From Myxococcales bacterium SG8_38 (GTDB lineage: Bacteria > Myxococcota_A > Polyangia > Polyangiales > Houyiibacteriaceae): a stretch of 64,000 bases of DNA. Below the pieces are notes generated by a model. It did no database searches. It was not told the origin of the DNA and worked only from the letters and a program-made list of their open reading frames with translations. Below are positions 47,591-56,848 of the stretch, piece by piece. The stretch's first letter is position 1. Every line of letters begins with the position of its first letter. The position numbers and the translations under genes were made by a program. Location: the NCBI GenBank assembly GCA_001303415.1, contig LJTN01000005.1, positions 1-64,000 on the forward strand, read 5' to 3'.

Positions 47591-48238
47591 CGATTCGGTC
47601 CCCCGCTGTTCTGGTTGGGATCCGCCTATATCTTCGGAGCGAGTTGGCTTGCGATGTGGTGGATCGCCCCTGTATGGCGGAATACCCCACCTGAGCAGTT
47701 CGAAGGCACGGTTTGGGCGTTCGGCGGGCCGATTTTCATGTCGATCGCGCTGAGCGTACCAGTGGGCACCTTGCTGATCGTGATCGGGGCGATGCTGTAC
47801 GGGCGGGCGGAGCACCTCCGGGTTGCGGTCTTTGCCGTAGGGGCTGTGGTGTTGGGGCTGAGCATGCTGCTGGTTCCTACACTTGATTACTATCCGGCCG
47901 GCTTTGGCATTCTTGGCGGGCTGATCACCGTACTATTCCTGGCAGCGCTCTGGATCCGAGCCCGCAACCGACGACACCTCAAGCCGATGGCAAAGACCGC
48001 AAGTGACCTCCAGATGGCGAGCTACATCATGTTCTTCGTAGCGGCATCTATGACCTGCTCCGCGCTTGGGAATCCCTTCGGCGGCTTGTTCTTCCCCGAG
48101 AAGATCGTGCAAGCCGCCGCGCTGCCCTGGTACTACAGCATGGGCACCAAGATTGCGGCCTTCTTCGCACTCGGGTTTCTCTTCAACTTTTTGAGCCAAT
48201 ACGTTTCGTATCGGCACAGGGCGAACCAAGCCAGGTAG
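47579..48238 (+). CDS. Six-helix membrane protein, unknown family
   Basis: A 219-residue protein with six hydrophobic segments. The TM-loop pattern (FWLGSAYIFGASWLAMWWIAPV, IGAMLYG, YYPAGFGILGGLITVLFLAALW) and a last helix before YRHRANQAR do not match a named family. It starts inside the integrase remnant on the opposite strand. An SDR gene follows 75 bp later on the same strand. Confidence 0.6.
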   Translation: MKATRFGPPLFWLGSAYIFGASWLAMWWIAPVWRNTPPEQFEGTVWAFGGPIFMSIALSVPVGTLLIVIGAMLYGRAEHLRVAVFAVGAVVLGLSMLLVPTLDYYPAGFGILGGLITVLFLAALWIRARNRRHLKPMAKTASDLQMASYIMFFVAASMTCSALGNPFGGLFFPEKIVQAAALPWYYSMGTKIAAFFALGFLFNFLSQYVSYRHRANQAR

Positions 48239-48313
48239 CCATTGTAGCGGAGAGATCCATGTCATTCGTCTACGCGACCGTTGATAGTCGACAGTGCTTA
48301 CGGCGGTGATTGG

Positions 48314-49159
48314 ATGAAGGGTCAAGACATCGTCGTCACGGGTGGAACCGATGGCATCGGCAAAGCCGCTGCCATTCGACTCGCGAAGCTTGGCGGATGT
48401 CTCCTGTTGATCGGCCGAAACCCCGACAAGGGCGAAGCCGCCGTGGCCGAGATCAAGCGGACTAGCGGGAACGACGCGGTCGTATATCTGCAGGGTGATC
48501 TGTCGCTGGTGAAGAACGTGCGCCACGCCGCAGCGCAGATCCGGGAGACATTCGACAGATTGGACGTGCTGGTTCACTGCGCGGGGAACATCTTCCCCAG
48601 GCAGCGAACGCTGACTGCCGACGGGTTGGAGCTGAGCTTTGCGATCCAGTTCATGGCTCGCTTCATCCTCACCGACCAGTTGCTCGATCTCCTGCGTGCG
48701 GCCCCGGCCCCTCAGGTCCTGAGCGTTGCTGGAGGCGGCACCATCGCTGGGCGCGTAGACTTCGACAACCTGCAAGGCGAAAAGAGCTACGGGTTCACGC
48801 AGGTGATCAAGACCACCAGCCGGGCCTGCGACCTGCTCACGTTCGAGCAGATTGCACGATACCCCGACATCACGTTCTACAACTACGGCCCCGGGCTCGT
48901 ACGCTCGGGGCAGATCGTCAAGAACCCCTTGATGCGAGCGCTCATGAACACCGTGGGTCGCCCCTTTTCGAGGTCCGCGGAACAAGCGGGTGACGACATC
49001 GTAGCCTTGCTCAGGAGCCCTCGGAGCAGCGGATTCTATGTGAAGTCGGCAAAGCCCAACGACGTGCCAGAGTCCGCAGACCCCGCTTCCTGCAAGAGGA
49101 TGTGGGAGTACGGCGAAGCTGTCGTCGCCAAGGCGTCGGGCCGTCGCGCCCCGCAGTAG
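48314..49159 (+). CDS. Short-chain dehydrogenase/reductase with altered YxxxK
   Basis: A 281-residue protein. VVTGGTDGIGKAAAIRLAKLG is the NADP-binding motif, and HCAGN follows as the NAG-like motif. At the active site SYGFTQVIK occurs where SDRs have YxxxK, so Tyr+4 is Gln and the nearest Lys is at +7. This suggests loss of, or a shift in, catalysis. Start at 48314 (ATG, MKGQDIVV) rather than 48281, which lacks similarity. Confidence 0.82.
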   Translation: MKGQDIVVTGGTDGIGKAAAIRLAKLGGCLLLIGRNPDKGEAAVAEIKRTSGNDAVVYLQGDLSLVKNVRHAAAQIRETFDRLDVLVHCAGNIFPRQRTLTADGLELSFAIQFMARFILTDQLLDLLRAAPAPQVLSVAGGGTIAGRVDFDNLQGEKSYGFTQVIKTTSRACDLLTFEQIARYPDITFYNYGPGLVRSGQIVKNPLMRALMNTVGRPFSRSAEQAGDDIVALLRSPRSSGFYVKSAKPNDVPESADPASCKRMWEYGEAVVAKASGRRAPQ

Positions 49160-49251
49160 CCGACGCTGCCGCGTCGCCACTGTCCCCTTCTGGAGACCCA
49201 TGGCGTATCCATGCCTGGCTTCGACGAGCCATCCGATGATAGTATCCAGGC

Positions 49252-49794
49252 GTGGTCTACCGGCGCACGCAAGGCTCGTGTTGGCGGGCTGCCTTGATCG
49301 TGAGCGTGATTTGTTGCGCCGGCTGTGGCGACAGCGCTGGCAACGGTGAAGGAACAGGCGGCTCGGGAGGAAGCGACAACGGTCTCAGCGACGCGGAGCG
49401 GGCCTGTCAACTCGCCGATGCGGACATGGTAACGGCTGCATTTGAGGGAACTGCCGGGGAAGGAATGCCCGACATCGCTCGCAACTGCAGGTTCGAGCTC
49501 ACGGGGGGCGAGGTCGTCGCAGTCAGCGTGTTTTTCTTTGGTGACGCCGCGAACTGGGAGGGCGTTCGGCAGGGCTACCAAGACAATTTCGGGGGCACTA
49601 CCGATGTCTCGGGCCTCGGCGAAGAGGCGTTCTATCCAAACGACTTCGGACCGTACAGCCTAGTAGTTCGGTCCAATGGAATCATCTTCTCGGTATCGGT
49701 GTCGGTCGCATTCATCGCGATGCCTTCGGCGGCGCTGGCTGACAGCGTGCGAGACCTCGCCGAAGCAATCATCGCCAACATAGGGAGCGGCTAA
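49252..49794 (+). CDS. Lipoprotein of unknown function
   Basis: A 180-residue GTG-started protein with lipobox SVICCAGC and a Gly/Ser-rich linker. The folded part has paired cysteines (ACQL...NCRF) and alternating strands, resembling small DUF3558-type lipoproteins, though the match is weak. No neighbours indicate a function. Confidence 0.55.
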   Translation: MVYRRTQGSCWRAALIVSVICCAGCGDSAGNGEGTGGSGGSDNGLSDAERACQLADADMVTAAFEGTAGEGMPDIARNCRFELTGGEVVAVSVFFFGDAANWEGVRQGYQDNFGGTTDVSGLGEEAFYPNDFGPYSLVVRSNGIIFSVSVSVAFIAMPSAALADSVRDLAEAIIANIGSG

Positions 49795-50111
49795 CAGGCT
49801 TTCCCCGGAGTTCGGGTCCGCGGCGGACGCTTTATCGGCCGCGGAAGCTCAGTGTTGCGTGACAATCCGACTTTCTGGCCAACCTCGGTCGGTTCTCCTC
49901 CGTTCAGTGTGCGCGCAGTATAGACAAGCGGAGCGAAGTCCTGAACAGGAAACTTCTAGTACCCTTGCCGAAAGACCAGGTCTGGACAGATCGAGCTCGC
50001 GAATCGACGCCCACGATGCCCGGATAGGGCTTGGCCATCTCGTCGTGATGCTCGAGATTGAAGGGGCCCATCTCGACTTGTCGATGCTTGGGGTATGCTT
50101 GGCGCTGCGCG
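49795..50111. other. Gene-free interval
   Basis: About 317 bp before the HAD/PlsC gene. Short frames on both strands lack recognisable domains. Probably promoter region only. Confidence 0.4.
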
Positions 50112-51548
50112 ATGACCTTGTACGAACCACTCACCGAGGAGATTCGCAGTGGACCGCGCGGCCCACACGTGGGGGCGTTTTTCGATCTTGACCAGACGCT
50201 GTTTGCCGGGTTCTCCGCAACCGCGTTCACGCGTGATCAGCTTGCAGCTGGAAGACTGTCCCCGAAGGACCTTCTTGATTCTGCGCGCGCGACCTTGTCG
50301 TTCACCCTCGGCCACATGGGTTTCTCGTCGTTTGTTACGGCCACGTCGGCCGTCTACCGAGGCATGAAGGAGAGCGTCCTCGAGGAGGCCGGGCGACGCG
50401 CGTTTGACAAATACCTTGCGACCGAGATCTACCCCGAGTCTCGAGCGCTCGTGAAAGCGCACCAAGACATGGGGCATACTGTCGCCATCATCACTTCGGC
50501 CACCCGCTACCAAGCCGACCCGGTCGCCGAGGAGCTTGGCATCGAGCACCTCCTCTACACGCGTCTCGAGGTGGAAAACGGGATACTGACCGGCCATGTC
50601 GTACGACCGACCTGCTATGGCGAGGGAAAGGCCGAGGCCGCGCGCAGCTTGACGGCCAAAAACGATCTCGACCTCGAGCAGAGCTACTTCTATTCCGACA
50701 GTCACGAGGACCTTCCCTTGTTCGAGCTCGTCGGAAAACCTCGTCCGCTCAATCCAAGCCGGCGCTTGGCTCAGATTGCAAAAGAACGACAGTGGCCAGT
50801 GCGTCGATTCACGAGCCGGGGTACCCCGACCCTCGGCGACATCCTGCGAACGGGGTTGATCTATGGTGCCCTGGCACCTTCAGTTGGCGTGGGGGCCGCC
50901 GTGGGGCTCCTCAACCTTTCCAAGCGTGAAGCGTTCAACGTCATGGGCTCGGTATGGGGAGACATTGCTTCGTCTGCCGCGGGTATCGATCTCCGAGTCG
51001 AGGGAGAGCAGCACCTTTGGGAGCAGCGTCCGGCCGTCTTCATCTTCAACCACCAAAGTGGTCTCGAGATGGTGCTGCTACTGAAGATGCTCCGTCGTGA
51101 CTTCACGGGTATCGCCAAGGAAGAGCTCCGCCACAACCCGATCTTCGGCCCCTTGTTTCGCGCGGCTGGCGTCGTGTTCGTCGACCGGTCGAACACCGCA
51201 AAGGCCATTCAAGCCCTCGGTCCCGCAGTGGAGGCGCTCAAGCGTGGTCGCTCGCTGGTCATCGCGCCCGAAGGCACCCGCTCCAAGACCCCGACGGTCG
51301 GCCCATTCAAGAAGGGCGCGTTCCACCTCGCCATGCAGGCAGGTGTCCCGATCGTGCCAATCGTGTTCCGCAACGTGCTCGACGCTCTACCCAAGGGCGC
51401 GGCAATAGTCCGGCCCGCGATGGTCGAGGCCGTCGTCCTTCCACCGGTGAGCACCTCCTCATGGAACCTCGAGACGCTGGACGATCATATCGGGCGCATC
51501 CGTGGACGATACGTCGAGATCCTCGAACAGTCGGGAGCAAGCGCCTAG
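50112..51548 (+). CDS. HAD-IB phosphatase fused to PlsC-type acyltransferase
   Basis: A 478-residue bifunctional protein. The N-terminal HAD domain has FFDLDQTLFAG (nucleophile Asp), ITSATRY and FYSDSHEDLPLFE. The C-terminal part from about residue 300 is a lysophosphatidic acid acyltransferase with FNHQSGLEMV and APEGTRS. In the first acyltransferase motif the usual H(X4)D is H(X4)E. Such fusions are known in actinobacteria and others. Start at the ATG at 50112; upstream codons add no homology. Confidence 0.88.
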   Translation: MTLYEPLTEEIRSGPRGPHVGAFFDLDQTLFAGFSATAFTRDQLAAGRLSPKDLLDSARATLSFTLGHMGFSSFVTATSAVYRGMKESVLEEAGRRAFDKYLATEIYPESRALVKAHQDMGHTVAIITSATRYQADPVAEELGIEHLLYTRLEVENGILTGHVVRPTCYGEGKAEAARSLTAKNDLDLEQSYFYSDSHEDLPLFELVGKPRPLNPSRRLAQIAKERQWPVRRFTSRGTPTLGDILRTGLIYGALAPSVGVGAAVGLLNLSKREAFNVMGSVWGDIASSAAGIDLRVEGEQHLWEQRPAVFIFNHQSGLEMVLLLKMLRRDFTGIAKEELRHNPIFGPLFRAAGVVFVDRSNTAKAIQALGPAVEALKRGRSLVIAPEGTRSKTPTVGPFKKGAFHLAMQAGVPIVPIVFRNVLDALPKGAAIVRPAMVEAVVLPPVSTSSWNLETLDDHIGRIRGRYVEILEQSGASA

Positions 51549-51575
51549 ACACGGACCTGCTCGTTGGGGACATCG

Positions 51576-53564
51576 TCAGCGCGTCGTCGAGCTCAAGGCG
51601 TCGCGTGCAGCCTGCACCTGAAGGTCGAATGGCGCTCCCGCATCGAGCGCCTCGACGGCGTCGTCGAGCGCTTCGAGCGCCATCGCGGATGCCTGCGCGA
51701 CGTCGTCGAGGCCCGCGGCGCGCGCAAGCTCCTGGGTCGCATCGAGCTGCGCGATGGCACGGCGTAAGGCATCGCGCGGAGCGATGCTGCTCGGCGCAAG
51801 GGACTCCGCACGGGTCAACAAGTCCAAGGCCTGATCGATGCCCGCATCCGCTTGCCAAACCGAAGGGGGCGCATCGACTGTCTCTGGAACGTACCGCGTC
51901 ATGCCGTTGAGCGTACCCTGGTAGACCTTGCCATCGGGACCGATGGTCGTCGCGGCGTATACCGAGTTCTCGCAAGAGTCCGGCACGACCGCCAGAACGT
52001 CGGCGACGCCTGGAAGGATCGATGCAGTGCCGGCGAGGTCCCCGGGGCATGTCCCCGGGCCCGCCGGCGACCAAAGACGCGACTCGCCGGTCTCGAGGTC
52101 GAGACCCTCTAGGCCCCATTGCCCCCCGCGCTGACCCGCGCCGTAGACGAGCCCGGAGGCGGCGCTGATGGCCGGAATCCCGTTGGGGATGCTGATCTCT
52201 GTATTCGCCCACACGGTCGCGCACGTGCGCGCGACCGGGTCCCAGTCGATGCGCTCGACGCCAAACGGCGCCTTTTCCGGGATGCCCCCCTCCAGCGCAG
52301 AGACCAGGTTTTGCGCAAGCGCGCCGAGCGCGGACATCGAGGGCGGATTGATGGTGGGATTCGTCAGCAAATCGTTGACGAGCACGGCGGAATATCCACG
52401 AACGGCCACGGACTGCTCCGAGATCGCCTCGGTCGCACCCGTGCCGAAGTCGACCGGCACCTCGCAGGCGATGCGGGGGTCTTTGTCGGGCGCGATCGGT
52501 TGCCAGTCGTCGGGAATCTCGTCGCGCCAAAAGAGAACCAGATTCATGAGCGCCTGCCCATCGGTGATGACGACGAAGCGATCGTCGCTCGCGCGGGTGC
52601 CCATGAGGCTCGGCGTAGATCCGGAGCCAGGGCCGAGGCGAATGGGGCTTGGAACCTCCTCGGAGGACTCGTACTCGGCCCGCCACGCGCGACGCAACGT
52701 GCTTCCGTCCCAGTCGAAGCGGTACATCGCCGCGCTGGTCAAGAGATAAATGCCGCCGTCCTCGTCGACTGCAATGCTGTTCGATACGATCTCGGCATCG
52801 GAGGCGTCGCCCGTCGCGCAGCCCGCGTTCGCCGAGATGACCGGTACGGGGCCGAGGTCCTCGGGGTCGGCATCGGAGCCGATCACGAAGAGGTTGCCGA
52901 ACTCGGTGGCGAATGCGAGGTGCCCGTCGAAGGTCAGGGACATGCCTGCGATGATGTCTTCGTCGCCGCAAAACACCTCGTCCGGGAGGAAGATGCGCTT
53001 CTTCAGCTCGATCGGCGAGAGCCTGTCGCCTTCCACACTGTCGCCGAAAAACGAGACGAAGCGCGTGCGCCCGGCGATGAAACGGTTTTGCGCGTCGATG
53101 GCGGTGTAGGCGCCGCTGAGCCCGAGGGCGAAGGTCGGCGGGTTCGATTCGCGCTCCGCGGGCACGTACCAATCGACGATCTGGAAACTCTCGTGATCGA
53201 TTTTCACAATCGCCGCATCGAAGCCGGTGACGGTCGACCAAATCGCCCGACCACCGTCTTCGTAGGGAGCGCTGAACGCGGCGATCACTGGAACCCCGGC
53301 GCCTTGGAGCTCCAGGTGCTCGCCCGTCGTGTCTTCGCTGACCGTCGGACCGGGCAATGCGGAGGACCCCTGAGCGTAGCTGCCACGATGAGAGCCGGGC
53401 CACACCGTGTCGCCGAAGCCCGTGTTGCAAAGCGGCTCGTCGGGCGCAAGAGGCGTGACGCAGAGGTCCGAAGTGTCGGTGGACGGCGCATAGCCGGAGC
53501 TGCTGGAGCTACAGCCGAAGGCGAGGGTCAGAGCCAAGAAAGAAAGAGGGCGCGCGGAAGTCAT
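51576..53564 (-). CDS. Large lipoprotein, predicted beta-propeller
   Basis: A 662-residue lipoprotein (signal FLALTLAFGC). The middle part has blade-like repeats with GGxY/FxLTSAAMYRFDWDG and similar strands, suggesting a seven-bladed propeller. The C-terminal 90 residues are Ala-rich helical. Two Cys-containing loops (FCGDED, GCATGD) may be disulfide-linked. No enzyme family recognised. A monocistronic gene, convergent with the HAD/PlsC gene. Confidence 0.7.
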   Translation of the reverse strand: MTSARPLSFLALTLAFGCSSSSSGYAPSTDTSDLCVTPLAPDEPLCNTGFGDTVWPGSHRGSYAQGSSALPGPTVSEDTTGEHLELQGAGVPVIAAFSAPYEDGGRAIWSTVTGFDAAIVKIDHESFQIVDWYVPAERESNPPTFALGLSGAYTAIDAQNRFIAGRTRFVSFFGDSVEGDRLSPIELKKRIFLPDEVFCGDEDIIAGMSLTFDGHLAFATEFGNLFVIGSDADPEDLGPVPVISANAGCATGDASDAEIVSNSIAVDEDGGIYLLTSAAMYRFDWDGSTLRRAWRAEYESSEEVPSPIRLGPGSGSTPSLMGTRASDDRFVVITDGQALMNLVLFWRDEIPDDWQPIAPDKDPRIACEVPVDFGTGATEAISEQSVAVRGYSAVLVNDLLTNPTINPPSMSALGALAQNLVSALEGGIPEKAPFGVERIDWDPVARTCATVWANTEISIPNGIPAISAASGLVYGAGQRGGQWGLEGLDLETGESRLWSPAGPGTCPGDLAGTASILPGVADVLAVVPDSCENSVYAATTIGPDGKVYQGTLNGMTRYVPETVDAPPSVWQADAGIDQALDLLTRAESLAPSSIAPRDALRRAIAQLDATQELARAAGLDDVAQASAMALEALDDAVEALDAGAPFDLQVQAARDALSSTTR

Positions 53565-53686
53565 GACGGCTTCCTAACACGAGATGGGAAGGGGCCAAAG
53601 CGCGTTGGGCCAAGGTTCGACGTTGGGGCCTCCAGCTTTATCTTTCGTGCTGACGCCAGCATCGGAGCTGATATCGTCGGTCACTG

Positions 53687-54658
53687 ATGGCGTCCAGACG
53701 TGCATCGTTGCTTCTGATGCTTCTCGCGGAGCTAAGCGTTGCGTGCTCCGTCCAGGATCGGATGCCCCCTGGCTACCAAGGTGTCGTCGAGCACGATGAT
53801 CGTCATCTCGGATTTCAAGTGGGTGGGAAGGTCAAGACGATTCACGTCGAACGAGGGGATGCCATCGACGAGGGTGCGCTGATCGCAGTTCTCGACGATA
53901 CCGCTCAGGTCCCAGTGCTTCGCGCCCGCGAGGCCGATCTTGCACAAGCAAAGGCAAAGGCCGCGCTGGTGTACGCCGGCCCACGTGAAGAGGAGGTCCG
54001 CGCTACGATGGCCGAGCTGGATGGTGCGCGCGCAGAGCTCAGAGACGCGAAGAGCAATCTCGACCGCAACCTCGCGCTGCCGGAGGAGGCTGCAACGGCG
54101 GCTTCGTTGGTTTCGGATCTGCGTGCAGCCTATGCCACCGCGCGGGCTCGAGTGAGGATGCTGGAGCAACACCTCAAGCAGTTGCGCAAAGGAGCCCGAC
54201 CAGAAGAGCTTGCGGCTGCAGACGCCGCCGTGCGGGCGGCCGAGGCGGCGGTCGCCGCGGAGAAAGAGAGGTTGGCTCTCTATTCCATGCAATCGGCCTC
54301 CCGGGTGACCGTGCTCGACGTTCCCGTGCGGGAGGGTGAGGTGGTCGCCGCGGGAGCAACCGTGGTGACGGTCGCAGATACGACGCATCCATACGTCGAC
54401 GTGTTCGTGCCGCAGCAAGATCTCTCGGGTCTGACCGTGGGCACCCCCGCGGAGGTGCGTGTTGATGCCGAGAGCGGTTCTTTCGAAGGGCACATCGAGC
54501 ATATCGCCCCGACCACCGAGTTCACGCCTCGATTCCTGTTCTCGCCTCGAGAAAGGTCGAACCTCGTGGTTCGTGTTCGCGTCCGGATCGACGATCCAGC
54601 AGAGCGCCTTCATGCGGGCGTCCCCGCTTTCGCGACGCTCGAGCGAAAGGACAACTGA
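53687..54658 (+). CDS. HlyD-type periplasmic adaptor (membrane fusion protein)
   Basis: A 323-residue lipoprotein-like adaptor (LAELSVAC). It has a biotinyl-lipoyl-like segment (VGGKVKTIHVERGDAIDEG), a coiled-coil hairpin roughly at residues 85-200 rich in Ala, Glu and Arg, and a beta-barrel part (VPQQDLSGLTVGTPAEV). First gene of an exporter operon; with the ATPase and permease it forms a YhiI/YbhG-like drug exporter. Confidence 0.88.
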   Translation: MASRRASLLLMLLAELSVACSVQDRMPPGYQGVVEHDDRHLGFQVGGKVKTIHVERGDAIDEGALIAVLDDTAQVPVLRAREADLAQAKAKAALVYAGPREEEVRATMAELDGARAELRDAKSNLDRNLALPEEAATAASLVSDLRAAYATARARVRMLEQHLKQLRKGARPEELAAADAAVRAAEAAVAAEKERLALYSMQSASRVTVLDVPVREGEVVAAGATVVTVADTTHPYVDVFVPQQDLSGLTVGTPAEVRVDAESGSFEGHIEHIAPTTEFTPRFLFSPRERSNLVVRVRVRIDDPAERLHAGVPAFATLERKDN

Positions 54659-54660
54659 CG

Positions 54661-55599
54661 TTGGAGACACCCGTAGTCGTCGAGCACCTCTCGCGCCGCT
54701 TCGGGGAGCTAGTGGCCGTGCGCGACGTGAGCTTCGAGGTGCGGCGCGGGGAGATTTTCGGGATGCTAGGTCCGAACGGCGCAGGAAAGTCCACGACGTT
54801 GCGGATTCTCTGCGGCATTCTCGACCCCAGCGGGGGCTCGGCACGGGTGGTCGGCTTCGATGTCAACACGGAGCCTGAGCGCGTGAAACAAAGCATCGGC
54901 TACATGACGCAACGTTTCAGTCTCTATGAAGATCTCACGGTCGAGGAAAACTTGCGGTTCTATGCCGGGATCTACGGCCTTTCTCGCAGAGTGCGCCATG
55001 CACGCGTCGCTGAGGAGCTCGCTCGCTCGGGCCTCGCCGACCGGCGAAAGCAGCTGACCGGGACCCTCTCCGGAGGTTGGAAACAACGGCTGGCCCTGGT
55101 TTGCGCCACGATCCATCGGCCGCCGCTGCTCTTCCTCGACGAGCCCACCGCGGGCGTCGACCCGGTGAGCCGCCGCGAGTTTTGGGGGCGCATTCATCGC
55201 ATCGCGAGTGAAGGCACGACCGTGATCGTGACCACCCATTACATGGACGAAGCCGAACGATGTCATCGACTGGCTTTCATGTTTCGCGGGACCATTCTCG
55301 ACATCGGCACCCCGGACGCGGTCGTGGAGCGTCGCGAGCTCCGGGTGGCGTGGGTGGAGACGCCGAACGCGGCGGCGGCCGTCGATGCATTGAGGGAACA
55401 CCCTGCCGTCGACGAGGTCGCCCCATTTGGAGATCGAGTTCGCCTCACGACGCGGGGCGGTATGAATCCCATCACGTTGGCGCACGACCTGCTCGGCGAG
55501 GGCCCGGGGGTGAGTGACGCTCGCGAGGTCACACCCAACGTCGAGGACGCATTCGTCGCGATGGTTCACGAGGAGCGGGGCAATCCCGAGGGCGCATGA
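54661..55599 (+). CDS. ABC transporter ATP-binding protein
   Basis: A 312-residue ATPase. Walker A GPNGAGKST, Q-loop YMTQRFSLYEDL, signature LSGGWKQRLAL, Walker B LLFLDEPTAGVDP and switch His TTHYM are intact. TTG is the likely start, 2 bp after the adaptor stop. The stop overlaps the permease start by 4 bp. Confidence 0.94.
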   Translation: METPVVVEHLSRRFGELVAVRDVSFEVRRGEIFGMLGPNGAGKSTTLRILCGILDPSGGSARVVGFDVNTEPERVKQSIGYMTQRFSLYEDLTVEENLRFYAGIYGLSRRVRHARVAEELARSGLADRRKQLTGTLSGGWKQRLALVCATIHRPPLLFLDEPTAGVDPVSRREFWGRIHRIASEGTTVIVTTHYMDEAERCHRLAFMFRGTILDIGTPDAVVERRELRVAWVETPNAAAAVDALREHPAVDEVAPFGDRVRLTTRGGMNPITLAHDLLGEGPGVSDAREVTPNVEDAFVAMVHEERGNPEGA

Positions 55600-56726
55600 C
55601 GCGGATGCTGGCCATTGCTTGGAAAGAGCTCCTCCAGGTGCGTCGGGATCGGCTGACGATGGGAATGATGGTCGGCATCCCGGTTCTTCAACTCCTGTTG
55701 TTCGGCTACGCCATCAACACCGATGTGAGAGACATCGCCACCGTGGTCTTCGATCAGGACCGCTCTGCGGAATCACGCGGATTCGTCCGCCGCATGGAAG
55801 CGACGGGCTTCTATGAGCTGGTGGGTCGGGTGCAAAGCTACGAAGACATTGGGCTGGCGCTCCGTACACGCACGGCCATGGTGGCTCTCGTCGTACCACC
55901 GCAATTTGGTGCTGACGTGGAGGCAGGGCGCACCGCGCAACTGCAGCTCATCGTGGACGGATCTGATCCTCAGGTCGTCGCAAGCGCCACGGACACTGCG
56001 ATGTCGCTTGCTGCCGCGCGTTCATCCGCCCTGACCATGGAGCGTTTGGAGCGGCTGGGTATCCCTTCGGCTGGAACGTCACAGGTCATCGCGATGGAGC
56101 CAAATACTTGGTACAACCCCGATCTGCGGACGGCCGTCTTCATCGTCCCAGGGCTGGTTGGGGTGATCCTGACCATGACCATGGTCATGTTTACCGCAAT
56201 GGCAATCGCTCGCGAGCGCGAGCGCGGGACGCTCGAGCAACTCATCGTATCGCCCATCCGCAGGTTAGAGCTCACCGTGGGCAAGATTCTGCCGTACATC
56301 GGTGTGGGCTACCTGCAGATGACGTTGATCTTGATGTTTGGCTCACTGGTTTTCGACGTTCCGATCATGGGCTCCGTACCGTTGCTATACGGCCTGTCGG
56401 CGTTCTTCATCGCGGCCAATCTCGCCCTTGGGCTGTTCTTCTCGACGCTGGCCAAGAGCCAGCAGCAGGCGATGCAGATGTCCTTCTTCTTCCTGCTGCC
56501 CAACATCCTACTGTCGGGATTCATGTTTCCATGGGAGGCCATGCCTACTCCGGCCCGCTGGCTCTCCATGGGGCTGCCGTTGACGCACTACTTGCGGGTG
56601 ATTCGCGGGGTCGTGCTGAAGGGCGCTTCGTTCGCGGAGCTTCGGTACGAGCTGCTTTGGCTCATTGGCATCTTGGTTGTCTTGACGGGCCTGGCGTCTC
56701 TGAGGTTCCGAAAGAAGTTGGATTAG
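55596..56726 (+). CDS. ABC-2 type transporter permease
   Basis: A 376-residue membrane protein with one N-terminal helix, a large periplasmic loop, and five further helices from about residue 180. RERERGTLEQLIVSP and SGFMFPWEAMP are typical ABC-2 (DrrB/YhhJ) motifs. Only one permease gene is present, so it probably works as a homodimer. Confidence 0.93.
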   Translation: MTRMLAIAWKELLQVRRDRLTMGMMVGIPVLQLLLFGYAINTDVRDIATVVFDQDRSAESRGFVRRMEATGFYELVGRVQSYEDIGLALRTRTAMVALVVPPQFGADVEAGRTAQLQLIVDGSDPQVVASATDTAMSLAAARSSALTMERLERLGIPSAGTSQVIAMEPNTWYNPDLRTAVFIVPGLVGVILTMTMVMFTAMAIARERERGTLEQLIVSPIRRLELTVGKILPYIGVGYLQMTLILMFGSLVFDVPIMGSVPLLYGLSAFFIAANLALGLFFSTLAKSQQQAMQMSFFFLLPNILLSGFMFPWEAMPTPARWLSMGLPLTHYLRVIRGVVLKGASFAELRYELLWLIGILVVLTGLASLRFRKKLD

Positions 56727-56848
56727 CCGGGCGGGTTTCTCGTGCTTCCCCCTAGGTCAGCAGCCGGCAACGAGTCGTTCTCGTTGACAGGTCGCTAGAG
56801 GTCAGATCTAATGTCGCGCCACGAACGCGCGAGCGAAGGGATGACCCC

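Noticed and set aside
47933-49201. A 422-residue frame on the minus strand
   Set aside because: It is antisense to the SDR gene, which has a clear Rossmann motif.
51307-53430. A 707-residue frame on the minus strand
   Set aside because: It is an Arg-rich shadow of the lipoprotein gene at 51576-53564, which has a signal peptide and a normal composition.
52119-53687. A 522-residue frame on the plus strand
   Set aside because: Antisense to the propeller lipoprotein; no domain and biased composition.
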